A stretch of 64,000 bases of DNA from a virus (IMGVR_UViG_3300020438_000013:34891-98890); one strand, 5' to 3'. Positions 1 to 6,355 are shown, counted from the stretch's first letter. A program made the numbers and translations. Notes: a model not told the origin generated them from the letters alone.

Positions 1-1
1 A

Positions 2-709
2 GGAAATTGTTTGGATGTTTTGCCGGAGATCGATGATAACTCCGTTGATATGTTATTGGTAGATCTGCCATACGGCACTACTGCCTGTAAGTGGGACACT
101 ATTATTCCACTTGATCAGTTGTGGGATCAGTATAATCGTGTATGTAAAAAGAATGCCGCTATGGTATTCACTTCTCAACAACCGTTTACAACTGTGTTGG
201 CTGCATCAAATATTGAGAACTTAAAGTATGAGTGGATATGGGAGAAGCCTCAGGGAACTAACCCAATGAATGCCAAGATCATGCCTTTAAAGTCTCATGA
301 AAATGTTTTGGTGTTTTATAGAGATAAACCTACATACAATCCGCAAATGTGGTACAGTACACCATACAGTGGATTCTCTTCAGAAAAATCTAAGATTGGC
401 GAAGTCTACGGCAGTGCAAAGTCTAAACATCGTGACAATCCGGATGGGTCTCGATATCCAAAGACTGTACAACGATGGAAGCAAGAGAAGGGTTATCACC
501 CAACACAAAAACCCATTGAGATGATGGAGTATTTTATCAAAACATATTCTAATGAAGGTGATACAGTTCTTGATAACACTATGGGCAGTGGTACTACTGG
601 GGTTGCGTGTATGAACACCCAACGCAACTTTATTGGGATTGAAATGGAAGAGAAGTATTTTAATATTGCAAAAGATCGGATTGAGAATGCCAATCCTTTA
701 GGAATTTAA
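2..709 (+). CDS. DNA N4/N6 methyltransferase, beta-class order (5' end cut by window)
   Basis: The reading frame is open from the first bases of the window, so the true start lies upstream; the first codons read G-N-C-L-D-V-L, the usual lead-in of this family. Motif IV appears as DLPYG (a DPPY variant) near the N-terminus and the SAM-binding motif I appears near the C-terminus as MGSGTTGVA, followed by RNFIGIE. Catalytic motif before SAM motif is the order of beta-class amino-methyltransferases that modify adenine N6 or cytosine N4. No restriction endonuclease is visible beside it, so it probably protects phage DNA from host restriction or acts as an orphan regulator. Target base and sequence cannot be read from this. 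Confidence 0.9.
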   Translation, partial: GNCLDVLPEIDDNSVDMLLVDLPYGTTACKWDTIIPLDQLWDQYNRVCKKNAAMVFTSQQPFTTVLAASNIENLKYEWIWEKPQGTNPMNAKIMPLKSHENVLVFYRDKPTYNPQMWYSTPYSGFSSEKSKIGEVYGSAKSKHRDNPDGSRYPKTVQRWKQEKGYHPTQKPIEMMEYFIKTYSNEGDTVLDNTMGSGTTGVACMNTQRNFIGIEMEEKYFNIAKDRIENANPLGI

Positions 710-721
710 TTGGAGAAAAGT

Positions 722-955
722 ATGGATAGTTTAGCAATGATCAAGTCGGAAGTTCTAGAACAACTTCTAACAATCGAAAAGCGACTTCGCGCAATCGAAG
801 ATTCTCTTGAAGGGATTCCTCAGATTTCTCAGTTGAGCGGACAGAAGATTGCTTACGCACACGTTCTGAAGCTTCTAGATGTTCACGCAGAATATCAGGT
901 GAAGATGTCTGAGATTGCAACTCGCGCGGGAGGTGATTATGTCACAGGACGTTAA
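722..955 (+). CDS. Small helical protein of unknown function
   Basis: A 77-residue protein. I start it at the ATG at 722 because GGAG lies 7-8 bases upstream, although the frame is open back to a TTG at 710 that touches the methyltransferase stop. The sequence is rich in Leu, Glu, Lys and Ile with heptad-like spacing over residues 5-35, suggesting a helical or coiled-coil protein. It overlaps the next gene by 17 bases, which implies translational coupling. I do not recognise a family. Confidence 0.6.
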   Translation: MDSLAMIKSEVLEQLLTIEKRLRAIEDSLEGIPQISQLSGQKIAYAHVLKLLDVHAEYQVKMSEIATRAGGDYVTGR

Positions 956-1190
956 ATACTACAGAGACTCTCTGGGTGGAATGCGAAAGACTCTTCTAGA
1001 GGAATTAGATTTTGCTCAGAGTTTTCTGGACGAAGGTGTTCAGAATAAAGATTTTCTTGCGAGACTCTCTGCATCCACTGCGACTCTGCATGATGTCATT
1101 GGGATGGTTGATGATATCTTAGAGAAAGACTCCGAGTCTGATGAGGAACGGAATGCAAGAAGGTCTACTCCTGAGGGCCAAGAAAATTAG
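939..1190 (+). CDS. Small acidic helical protein of unknown function
   Basis: An 83-residue protein starting at the ATG at 939, preceded by GGGAGG; an in-frame TTG at 915 has no better site. It overlaps the end of the previous ORF. Composition is acidic and helical with a charged tail (residues 68-83). No domain recognised. Part of the same + strand operon as the methyltransferase. Confidence 0.6.
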   Translation: MSQDVKYYRDSLGGMRKTLLEELDFAQSFLDEGVQNKDFLARLSASTATLHDVIGMVDDILEKDSESDEERNARRSTPEGQEN

Positions 1191-1211
1191 CGGGGAAACC
1201 AGCGCGTTTCT

Positions 1212-1219
1212 CCTAAATA
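1212..1219 (+). promoter_or_regulatory. Possible variant late promoter box CCTAAATA
   Basis: CCTAAATA differs from the T4 late box TATAAATA at the first two bases and sits 24 bases upstream of the ATG at 1243, a plausible leader length. Similar CTAAATA variants occur elsewhere in the window (5422, 14969, and 27343 on the - strand). Only position and similarity support it. Confidence 0.3.
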
Positions 1220-1242
1220 GTTCTCTGAGAAAGGGGAACGAA

Positions 1243-2301
1243 ATGGCTTACGACTTTATACCGGAAAGAAAAGAAGAAATTTTGAAAGATAGAAACTTTT
1301 TATCAGATCCGGAGTATGTCTCTGTGTTTGACTTCTTAACGACTACTTATCCTAGAGTTAAGAAGCCTATTGCATTGTCTAGGAAATCTGCAGAAAAGAA
1401 AAATATTAAAGTGACTCGAGCTTTAACTGGAACTGTTCAATTAGATAGAATCAAACGAAACCTAAACCTCAAGAATGTTAAACTTTCTATGGGAGAAGGA
1501 AGTCGAGGAAATAGAGGAACCAACAATAGAGGAAATCTTTTCGAAGGTCTATATGCGGAAGATGTTAGATCGTTCTGGCGAGGAGAAAAAATTTCTGATG
1601 TGCAGACTCAAAAATCTATTGACTATCTTCGAAGGGCGTATAAACTAGATTCACTGAAAGATCTAAAGATTATGGAAGAGGGTGCAGCAAACACTCGACG
1701 CCCATTGATCTTTAGAGGAAACACTCCGATTATATCTTCGCCTACAAGTGGTCTGGATATAGGGAAGGCGGTCACGGATTTGACCATCAAGTCCGGACAA
1801 AGAGATATCGCTTATCTGAGTTTAAAGTTAAAGAACACAGTGACATTTTTTAATATAGGAGTGAAGACAATTCTTACTCGCAAAGAAATAGAGAACGGAA
1901 TTGTAGAAAATGCGGATGGATTGAAACTCTTGAATATGTTGGGATTAGATCCAGAAGAATTTTGTAAGCCTTTTAATGGTGGGTATACAGGGAAACGAGA
2001 AGTAGGAAGAGCAGATAAAATAAAACTACGAGAATTCTTAAGATCCGGAATTGGTTATGGTTATTGTGTGGTACATAAAGTATCGTCAGGAATCAAAACA
2101 TACACGGTAGATCTTCCATATCTTAATAATGCAACACAGATACAAGGCGTGAATGTATTCTATGGAGGCAAAACCGGAACTGGTAAACGAGTCGATATCG
2201 AAGTGAAAACTCCGAAATATGTTATCAAAATGAATATCCGCGATTCTCAGGGAACTGATGGATATCCAACTAGGATAATGGGAGACTTTAGTTACGTTTA
2301 G
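1243..2301 (+). CDS. Conserved-looking phage protein, unknown function (352 aa)
   Basis: The start is set at the ATG at 1243, which follows AAGGGGAACGAA; the frame is open further upstream but only through the end of the previous gene. The protein has a basic N-terminal third with a Gly/Arg/Asn-rich stretch (about residues 85-100: GSRGNRGTNNRGN), suggesting nucleic-acid contact. A mixed alpha/beta region follows, containing D-I-A-Y-L-S-L-K-L-K near residue 195. The C-terminus ends GTDGYPTRIMGDF. I do not recognise the family. The size and the candidate late box upstream would fit a virion or DNA-packaged protein, but this is inference. Confidence 0.6.
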   Translation: MAYDFIPERKEEILKDRNFLSDPEYVSVFDFLTTTYPRVKKPIALSRKSAEKKNIKVTRALTGTVQLDRIKRNLNLKNVKLSMGEGSRGNRGTNNRGNLFEGLYAEDVRSFWRGEKISDVQTQKSIDYLRRAYKLDSLKDLKIMEEGAANTRRPLIFRGNTPIISSPTSGLDIGKAVTDLTIKSGQRDIAYLSLKLKNTVTFFNIGVKTILTRKEIENGIVENADGLKLLNMLGLDPEEFCKPFNGGYTGKREVGRADKIKLREFLRSGIGYGYCVVHKVSSGIKTYTVDLPYLNNATQIQGVNVFYGGKTGTGKRVDIEVKTPKYVIKMNIRDSQGTDGYPTRIMGDFSYV

Positions 2302-2310
2302 GAGAGTAAC

Positions 2311-2400
2311 ATGGCACAACCACAACAACATCAACCACAGCCCTCTAAGGAGTACTTAGAGCAACTTAAACAACAAGCGAGGGATCCAAGAAATGGCTGA
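2311..2400 (+). CDS. Gln/Pro-rich micro-ORF (29 aa)
   Basis: A 29-codon ORF beginning at ATG 2311 with AGGAGAGTAAC directly upstream, a good ribosome site. The N-terminal half is rich in Gln, Pro and His; the second half is charged and helical. Its stop overlaps the start of the next small ORF by 8 bases, the dense packing typical of translated phage genes. Function unknown. Confidence 0.5.
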   Translation: MAQPQQHQPQPSKEYLEQLKQQARDPRNG

Positions 2401-2551
2401 TATTATGAAAGCAGTGAGAAATCTTATCGAAGCACACAAACAACTCTTCGATAGGTTTATGGAAAAATTAAATTTGGACGAATACGAACTTTCTTGGGTG
2501 AGTTTCTTCACTGGAGTCGCAGTCACGCTGCTCATCACGGCATTTGTATGA
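2393..2551 (+). CDS. Small single-pass membrane protein (52 aa)
   Basis: Starts at ATG 2393 inside the end of the preceding micro-ORF. Residues 1-30 are charged and helical; residues 33-52 form one hydrophobic segment (SWVSFFTGVAVTLLITAFV), consistent with a C-terminal tail anchor. Its TGA overlaps the next ATG in an ATGA junction (2548-2551), supporting real translation. No family assigned. Confidence 0.6.
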   Translation: MADIMKAVRNLIEAHKQLFDRFMEKLNLDEYELSWVSFFTGVAVTLLITAFV

Positions 2552-2793
2552 CATATCAAGACTTTTTAGATGAAAATCTGTCAAGGTACGAGGCAATCAA
2601 GTCCACTAGCGACTGGATTAGAGGAATGTCGGATGGAAATGTCATATCTCTTGCGAAAGAACGCGAATTTGATACCGAAACTTGGTCTGTTGAAGAATTA
2701 CGAGAGATGTTAATCTCTTCAATTGCCGCAGATAAACTTGACCGAAGAGAGAATAAGAAAAATAATGAAAAAGTGTCTTCGCAAATTAATTAA
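2548..2793 (+). CDS. Small acidic protein of unknown function (81 aa)
   Basis: The ATG at 2548 is fused to the upstream stop as ATGA, so translation is probably coupled to the membrane protein before it; the frame extends upstream only by overlapping that gene. Charged and helical throughout, with no recognised motif. Confidence 0.6.
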   Translation: MTYQDFLDENLSRYEAIKSTSDWIRGMSDGNVISLAKEREFDTETWSVEELREMLISSIAADKLDRRENKKNNEKVSSQIN

Positions 2794-2806
2794 AACGAGA
2801 AATGAC

Positions 2807-2983
2807 ATGGCTAGACGCAGAAGAAGCAGAGTAACTATCGGAAAAACTTCCGAAGATCCTGCAAAAAATCCCCTAAACAACTATGTTGCGAAGTACGCAG
2901 CACAATTTGGTGCGACTGCAAAGACGCACAGAGACAAAACTAAGTATCATAGACCCGATGGTTATGAGGAAGAAGAGTCTTAG
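2807..2983 (+). CDS. Small basic protein, Arg-rich N-terminus (58 aa)
   Basis: I use ATG 2807 with ACGAGAAATGAC upstream; an ATG at 2765 in the same frame, overlapping the previous gene, is an alternative that would add 14 basic residues. The N-terminus is MARRRRSRV and the C-terminus ends in a run of Glu, giving a strongly dipolar protein. It looks like a small nucleic-acid-binding protein, but no family is recognised. Last gene before a fresh promoter. Confidence 0.55.
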   Translation: MARRRRSRVTIGKTSEDPAKNPLNNYVAKYAAQFGATAKTHRDKTKYHRPDGYEEEES

Positions 2984-3027
2984 ACCAGAATAATCTAAAA
3001 AAAGTTACTATATTTGATTAAATATAG

Positions 3028-3056
3028 TTGACAACATCCCCAATATACCCTATAAT
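3028..3056 (+). promoter_or_regulatory. Early sigma70 promoter, exact consensus
   Basis: TTGACA (3028-3033) and TATAAT (3051-3056) are separated by exactly 17 bases: a perfect host sigma70 promoter. An A-rich tract (TCTAAAAAAAG, about 2995-3005) lies upstream, as before two other early promoters here, and may act as an UP element. It drives the small-gene operon starting at 3096. Confidence 0.92.
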
Positions 3057-3095
3057 AGTGGTTCACTTGATGAGATTGTAAGGAAAGAGAGAAAA

Positions 3096-3332
3096 ATGAC
3101 TGTTGTCGAAGAAAAATTAACTCCTTGGGGAACCGCTGTCGGCAAAACAGCCACCGCAATGTATATTGGGGAGTTCCTGATAGAAGGAACGGTGGTTGGT
3201 CGCCGAGAATGTCACGGCGGAAAGATCGAACTTGAAGTCGAGTTGGCAAAAGAAGTCAACGTCATGGGTAAAATTCGTCCGGTTGGAACGACTTTGCCTG
3301 TTTATGCAGAAGAAGTTGTGGAGATTGTGTAG
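3096..3332 (+). CDS. Small beta-rich phage protein (78 aa), early
   Basis: First gene after the consensus promoter; AAGGAAAGAGAG precedes the ATG. The sequence alternates hydrophobic and charged residues with several Gly (VGKTATAMYIGEF, VVGRRECHGGKIELEVELA), suggesting a small beta-barrel. No catalytic motif. Early expression suggests a host-takeover or DNA-related role; the exact function is unknown. Confidence 0.7.
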   Translation: MTVVEEKLTPWGTAVGKTATAMYIGEFLIEGTVVGRRECHGGKIELEVELAKEVNVMGKIRPVGTTLPVYAEEVVEIV

Positions 3333-3598
3333 TGATTAAGTCATCTAAAGGAACTCAACTGGAACTTTTTGCCATTTCTGGCAAACAAGACCAAAAACTG
3401 GAAGAATTTATCGAGTACGTTCTTGATTTTTACAGCCCAGAGTCTGAACTTTATCCCGAAATGCAGTTCACTAGGGAAGAAGTTGTCGCTGGTTATGCGG
3501 AACGAATGATTCGTCATCAAGAACATGAGTTCGAAGGCGACACCGTAGACCGCGAGTGGGTTCGCGACATCGTTTTGGAACAACGAGAGGCAGCATAA
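3332..3598 (+). CDS. Small acidic helical protein (88 aa), GTG start
   Basis: Begins with GTG at 3332, overlapping the previous TAG by one base, and ends in a TAATG junction with the next gene. Rich in Glu and aromatic residues (EEFIEYVLDFYSPESELYPE). Unknown function; its early operon position suggests host modulation. Confidence 0.65.
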   Translation: MIKSSKGTQLELFAISGKQDQKLEEFIEYVLDFYSPESELYPEMQFTREEVVAGYAERMIRHQEHEFEGDTVDREWVRDIVLEQREAA

Positions 3599-3810
3599 TG
3601 TTTACTAGAGAATATCTCCGCAAAGAATTAGAAACTCTAAAGTCAGAAGGCAAAGAATTTGGTGGTGAATTTTATTACAAGGAAAATATACATTCTTGTA
3701 ATAAGAACTTAATTTCTTTTTGGAATAAACGAGAACTAAGAGAAGAGATTCCGGAGATGGAATACTGCACTTTAGACTTGAATCATGGGTTAGGATGGGA
3801 GTATTCGTAA
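3598..3810 (+). CDS. Small protein of unknown function (70 aa)
   Basis: ATG 3598 overlaps the previous stop as TAATG, and its own stop forms another TAATG with the next gene, so it sits in a tightly coupled early operon. One Cys in each half; no recognised motif. Confidence 0.6.
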   Translation: MFTREYLRKELETLKSEGKEFGGEFYYKENIHSCNKNLISFWNKRELREEIPEMEYCTLDLNHGLGWEYS

Positions 3811-4049
3811 TGGAAACAATTTCCGCTGGACACTTTGTTAACCCCCTTACAGTCACTAAACTGAAGGTATACGAAACCGTAGATGGTTCAGAAATTATTG
3901 CTGGATCATCTCGCGGGCCTAGTGGGACTTGGGTTGCCATCTATGATTGGAACAAGGAAGATAACACGCTTTACCGCATATGCAATCTTACCTCTTCAGA
4001 GAACAAAACTCTGATCGAACTTGCGGATTCTCTTTATTACGGACAATAA
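3810..4049 (+). CDS. Small beta-rich protein of unknown function (79 aa)
   Basis: Starts at the TAATG junction with the upstream gene; an ATG at 3795 is in frame but lies inside it. Contains a beta-like segment (LKVYETVDGSEIIAGSS then GTWVAIYDW). No family assigned. Same early operon. Confidence 0.6.
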   Translation: METISAGHFVNPLTVTKLKVYETVDGSEIIAGSSRGPSGTWVAIYDWNKEDNTLYRICNLTSSENKTLIELADSLYYGQ

Positions 4050-4051
4050 TC

Positions 4052-4315
4052 ATGGGGGATATTATAGATTTCCCCAGCGGCGATAAGCCAAAGACAGACG
4101 AAGATTTGTCAGAAGAAGAAAAACGGATAGAAGAAGAGAAGTATGAATCTTTTCTTCGTTATATTCATTCCATAAAGGAACGGATATACGGGAAACATGA
4201 ACTGGATCGTGAAGCTGCAGAAGTCTATATCGCTGCAATGAATAAGATATTCCCAGAATTACGAGAAGCAATTACTTACGCAATGGATACAGAAATTGAT
4301 TGGGACAAAAAGTAA
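4052..4315 (+). CDS. Acidic helical protein of unknown function (87 aa)
   Basis: ATG 4052 lies two bases after the previous stop. Residues 15-35 are highly acidic (DEDLSEEEKRIEEEKYE) and the rest is predicted helical. Function unknown; acidic phage early proteins often contact host nucleic-acid enzymes, but nothing specific is visible. Confidence 0.6.
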   Translation: MGDIIDFPSGDKPKTDEDLSEEEKRIEEEKYESFLRYIHSIKERIYGKHELDREAAEVYIAAMNKIFPELREAITYAMDTEIDWDKK

Positions 4316-4316
4316 G

Positions 4317-4490
4317 ATGATCTGGCAATGTTTTGAAATTTTTGATTCTAAACCAGAACGGGCTCATCGTGTATTTGAACTTCAGCGATATGCTAAGAGA
4401 AAAAATTTAACTCTGAAGTATGAGTTGAAACACAACAAAAGAGATGTTGTTTTATATTATCAATTTTTTAAAAATGATGAGGAAAACTAG
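4317..4490 (+). CDS. Small basic protein of unknown function (57 aa)
   Basis: ATG 4317 directly follows the preceding stop. The protein is Lys/Arg-rich (RYAKRKNLTLKYELKHNKRD) with a WQCFEIFD N-terminus. Its TAG abuts the late box at 4491. Last ORF of the early cluster. Confidence 0.55.
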   Translation: MIWQCFEIFDSKPERAHRVFELQRYAKRKNLTLKYELKHNKRDVVLYYQFFKNDEEN

Positions 4491-4498
4491 TATAAATA
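4491..4498 (+). promoter_or_regulatory. Late promoter box TATAAATA
   Basis: Exact T4 late-box sequence immediately after the stop codon of the previous gene, and the next feature is not a CDS but a structured RNA followed by tRNA-Gly. In T4 this box is read by gp55-RNA polymerase with gp33; a gp33 homologue lies at 19644 in this window. Expected start of transcription is about 4505. Confidence 0.7.
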
Positions 4499-4509
4499 AT
4501 ATACAGAAT

Positions 4510-4657
4510 CGACGATAGAGTCGAATACTCAACCAGTGATTGTATGGAGTACTGCAGACTCCACTTACTAGGCTAGACTTTCCGTTCTCCGTTTTATTAA
4601 GGAGATCCCTAGAGGTAACAATCGTCTGAGTGTTGAGGATGACCTGAGTAAGTCATC
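4510..4657 (+). ncRNA. Candidate structured RNA 1, multibranched, upstream of tRNA-Gly
   Basis: No convincing ORF lies here, but nested complementary segments define a multibranch fold. CTCAAC (4528-4533) pairs GTTGAG (4632-4637), CAG (4534-4536) pairs CTG (4626-4628), and GATTGT (4538-4543) pairs ACAATC (4618-4623). This trunk encloses TGGAGT/ACTCCA (4545-4550/4558-4563, 7-nt loop) and CTAGG/CCTAG (4568-4572/4608-4612), the latter containing TCTCC/GGAGA (4586-4590/4601-4605). Flanking hairpins are CGAC/GTCG (4510-4513/4520-4523) and GATGAC/GTCATC (4638-4643/4652-4657). A late box lies 12 bases upstream. T4 carries two stable RNAs of unknown role in its tRNA cluster; this may be an analogue. 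Confidence 0.5.
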
Positions 4658-4691
4658 TAGGATAAAACTGCTCTTTTTGTTATGAGTTTTT

Positions 4692-4766
4692 GCGGGTATC
4701 GTATAAAGGCTATTACGTCAGCCTTCCAAGCTGATCATCTGAGTTCGATTCTCAGTACCCGCTCCA
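4692..4766 (+). tRNA. tRNA-Gly (anticodon TCC)
   Basis: Acceptor GCGGGTA (4692-4698) pairs TACCCGC (4756-4762); the anticodon arm TCAGC-CTTCCAA-GCTGA gives anticodon TCC; the T-arm is TGAG-TTCGATT-CTCA; the 3' CCA is encoded (4764-4766). It decodes GGA/GGN codons, common in this AT-leaning phage. Probably co-transcribed with RNA 1. Confidence 0.93.
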
Positions 4767-4782
4767 AAGAGAGACTTTTGTA

Positions 4783-5004
4783 ATGGATACAATTGAAAAC
4801 CTGTTGAAGACCCTTAGTTTGGGCACAGCAAAAATCACTTACAAAACTGTCAACTCTGGTAGAACGGAGTCTGTGATCGGAACCATGAAAGGTAAACCGA
4901 TGCATCAGAATTCTACTAGTGATGTTATTGTGGTACAAAATACAGAAACTAAACAGTATCAAGATATACGAGTTTCTACAATAAAGGATTGGAAAAAAAT
5001 ATAG
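4783..5004 (+). CDS. Small SH3-like beta-barrel phage protein (73 aa)
   Basis: ATG 4783 follows AAAGAGAGACTTTTGTA. The pattern AKITYKTVNSGRTESVIGTMKG, then DVIVVQNTETKQYQDIRVSTI, resembles the small SH3 beta-barrel fold family common in T4-like phages, whose role is unknown. It lies between tRNA-Gly and structured RNA 2. Family assignment is from pattern memory, so moderate. Confidence 0.65.
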   Translation: MDTIENLLKTLSLGTAKITYKTVNSGRTESVIGTMKGKPMHQNSTSDVIVVQNTETKQYQDIRVSTIKDWKKI

Positions 5005-5010
5005 AATAAT

Positions 5011-5172
5011 GAGGCGTCTGCGATTTGAGGAAATGCTCTATAGAGAGCCTGAGTCAATTGCCCCCTAGTACTTCAGAGATGGCATTAATCGTGTGGGCAA
5101 CGCGGTTCCTGTACTACGCACTGAGGATAGGATACGACAAGTTTTCCGATGGGTTGGATTCCCATCCGCCTC
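5011..5172 (+). ncRNA. Candidate structured RNA 2 with tRNA-like acceptor/T-arm end
   Basis: The ends pair: GAGGCG (5011-5016) with CGCCTC (5167-5172). Immediately inside the 3' strand is GATGGG-TTGGATT-CCCATC (5148-5166), a 6-bp stem with a 7-nt loop that fits a T-loop except for G instead of C at the third position. Together they stack to 12 bp, the length of a tRNA acceptor plus T-stem. Other helices: CGATT(t)GA/TCAATTG (5021-5028/5054-5060) enclosing GCTCT/AGAGC (5035-5039/5044-5048); CCTA-CTTCAG (5064-5076) with CTGAGG-TAGG (5121-5131) enclosing CGTG/CGCG (5090-5093/5101-5104). No long start-supported ORF fits. It ends 10 bases before tRNA-Thr. Confidence 0.5.
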
Positions 5173-5182
5173 TACCCTCTTT

Positions 5183-5258
5183 GCCGGTTTAGCTCAGCAG
5201 GTAGAGCAACTCACTTGTAATGAGAAGGTCGGGAGTTCGATTCTCTCAACCGGCACCA
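5183..5258 (+). tRNA. tRNA-Thr (anticodon TGT)
   Basis: Acceptor GCCGGTT (5183-5189) pairs AACCGGC (5248-5254); D-arm AGCTCAGCAGGTAGAGC; anticodon arm CTCA-CTTGTAA-TGAG gives TGT; T-arm GGGAG-TTCGATT-CTCTC; encoded CCA at 5256-5258. It follows structured RNA 2 with only 10 bases between, so both probably come from one transcript. Confidence 0.95.
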
Positions 5259-5273
5259 AATTTCGGAGATTCC

Positions 5274-5417
5274 GTGATCATATTACGAAAGTGTAAAAGG
5301 TGTGAGGAATTAAAAGATGTAGATCTCTTCGTTATCACGCATTATTCACAACTCGGCCCAATACATGGTACAATATGTAGACAGTGCGCCGAACCAACCA
5401 AAACCCCACCCAAATAG
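5274..5417 (+). CDS. Small zinc-ribbon-like protein (47 aa), GTG start
   Basis: GTG 5274 is preceded by GGAG with 5-base spacing. The protein has two CxxC knuckles, CKRC near residue 7 and CRQC near residue 36, separated by about 25 residues, the spacing of a single zinc ribbon. This half-finger resembles the N-terminal module of HNH endonucleases, but no HNH catalytic motif follows. Likely a small Zn protein binding nucleic acid or protein. Confidence 0.55.
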   Translation: MIILRKCKRCEELKDVDLFVITHYSQLGPIHGTICRQCAEPTKTPPK

Positions 5418-5466
5418 AGATTCTAAATATTCATTGATTATAAATTAATAGTATAAGGAATCTATT

Positions 5467-5943
5467 ATGGAAAACGAACAAGGCTCCAAAAAGAAAGATA
5501 CCGGAAACAACTCTTCGCATTTGACGATGCGAACGCTTATGAGTGCGGATAATGTTTTCTTTGACGATCCTAAAGTTAAAATAGAAAGAATTCCTAGAAA
5601 TGTCGCCGACAAATATATCGTGAAAGTAACTTATGAACCTGTGTGGGTGAATTCCAATGGCGACTTCAATTCAACTGGCGAGATCGAAGATGTCTTTGAC
5701 ATCACTAGACAAGTAAACCAAATCCAAGTAATCTTCCGAATCATTGAGAGAGACGATAAGACATATAAGACCGGATATGAAGCATACGAAATGCATTGTC
5801 CGACTCTCTTGAAAATCGGGAAAGAACTCAATGAAATGTTTGGAGTCTGGTTGTTGTACGCCGTATCTAAAATAATCCATTCGAAAAACGAAAACCATTA
5901 CAATTTATTATGCGATGCATGGTCTCCGCTAAATCACTGGTAA
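5467..5943 (+). CDS. Protein of unknown function (158 aa)
   Basis: ATG 5467 follows AAGGAATCTATT. Residues 1-20 are charged and probably disordered. Residues 35-90 form an apparent beta region (KVKIERIPRNVADKYIVK, VEDVF-type strands) and the C-terminal 60 residues look helical. A variant late box (TCTAAATA, 5422-5429) lies 37 bases upstream. I do not recognise a family. Confidence 0.6.
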   Translation: MENEQGSKKKDTGNNSSHLTMRTLMSADNVFFDDPKVKIERIPRNVADKYIVKVTYEPVWVNSNGDFNSTGEIEDVFDITRQVNQIQVIFRIIERDDKTYKTGYEAYEMHCPTLLKIGKELNEMFGVWLLYAVSKIIHSKNENHYNLLCDAWSPLNHW

Positions 5944-5949
5944 AAAAAC

Positions 5950-5978
5950 TTGACAAGTATAGATTAAATCTGTATAGT
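5950..5978 (+). promoter_or_regulatory. Early sigma70 promoter (TTGACA-17-TATAGT)
   Basis: TTGACA at 5950-5955, a 17-base spacer, TATAGT at 5973-5978, with an A-tract just upstream (5942-5948). About 210 bases of untranslated, highly structured sequence separate it from the first ATG at 6188. Confidence 0.88.
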
Positions 5979-5986
5979 GTATCTCA

Positions 5987-6163
5987 AGAAATGAAAAAAC
6001 CTCTATTTCTTTTGAAGTGTTTAATATGAACGAGGTGGCTGTGAATCTATACCTTCCAGTTCTAAAATAATGGTATAGGGTTGGTTGCCGAAAGACCGCG
6101 ACAAGTGTGGGTGATAGAGAATTCCTCTCTCCCTCATCAACGCTCTTGATCCCACATTGTCGC
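5987..6163 (+). ncRNA. Candidate structured RNA 3 / long structured 5' leader
   Basis: Transcription from the promoter at 5950 should start near 5985. Hairpins: AGAAAT/ATTTCT (5987-5992/6005-6010); CTATACC/GGTATAG (6047-6053/6072-6078). Then comes a 13-bp stem with one bulged G: GCGACAA-g-TGTGGG (6098-6111) against CCCACATTGTCGC (6151-6163). That stem closes a junction carrying AGAGA/TCTCT (6116-6120/6126-6130) and ATCAA/TTGAT (6136-6140/6146-6150), the second abutting the stem. A 14-codon ORF (6026-6070) could be a leader peptide but has no clear ribosome site. It could be a free small RNA or a cis-regulatory leader of the gene at 6188. Confidence 0.5.
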
Positions 6164-6187
6164 ACTTATTAATATATAGGAAATTCA

Positions 6188-6355
6188 ATGTCTGACGATG
6201 ATGATGGAAAGTATGAAGGTCTAGAAATGACCGAAGAAGAACTCCAGTTGATAAAAATGGCATTAGATTTGGTCGCAAAAAACCGCGGCAATCGCAAAGA
6301 AAATAATGTCTTCAATATAGAAGACTATAGAGAACAAGATGACGAAGAAAAGTAA
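6188..6355 (+). CDS. Very acidic small protein (55 aa)
   Basis: ATG 6188 follows TATAGGAAATTCA. N-terminus MSDDDDGKYEG and C-terminus REQDDEEK are acidic, around a short amphipathic helix (ELQLIKMALDLVAKN). It overlaps the next ORF by 17 bases. First gene downstream of the structured leader and early promoter. Unknown function. Confidence 0.55.
   Translation: MSDDDDGKYEGLEMTEEELQLIKMALDLVAKNRGNRKENNVFNIEDYREQDDEEK

Noticed and set aside
5011-5172. Structured RNA 2 as tmRNA, RNase P RNA or a group I intron
   Set aside because: Too short, no mRNA-like tag frame or CCA for tmRNA, no conserved P4 or group I core that I can find.
5093-5296. A 67-codon + strand frame crossing structured RNA 2 and tRNA-Thr
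   Set aside because: It starts inside the RNA fold, runs through an entire tRNA and lacks a ribosome site; it is an accidental open frame.
6026-6070. A 14-codon leader peptide in the structured leader
   Set aside because: No clear ribosome site and no run of a regulatory amino acid; kept only as a note to RNA 3.
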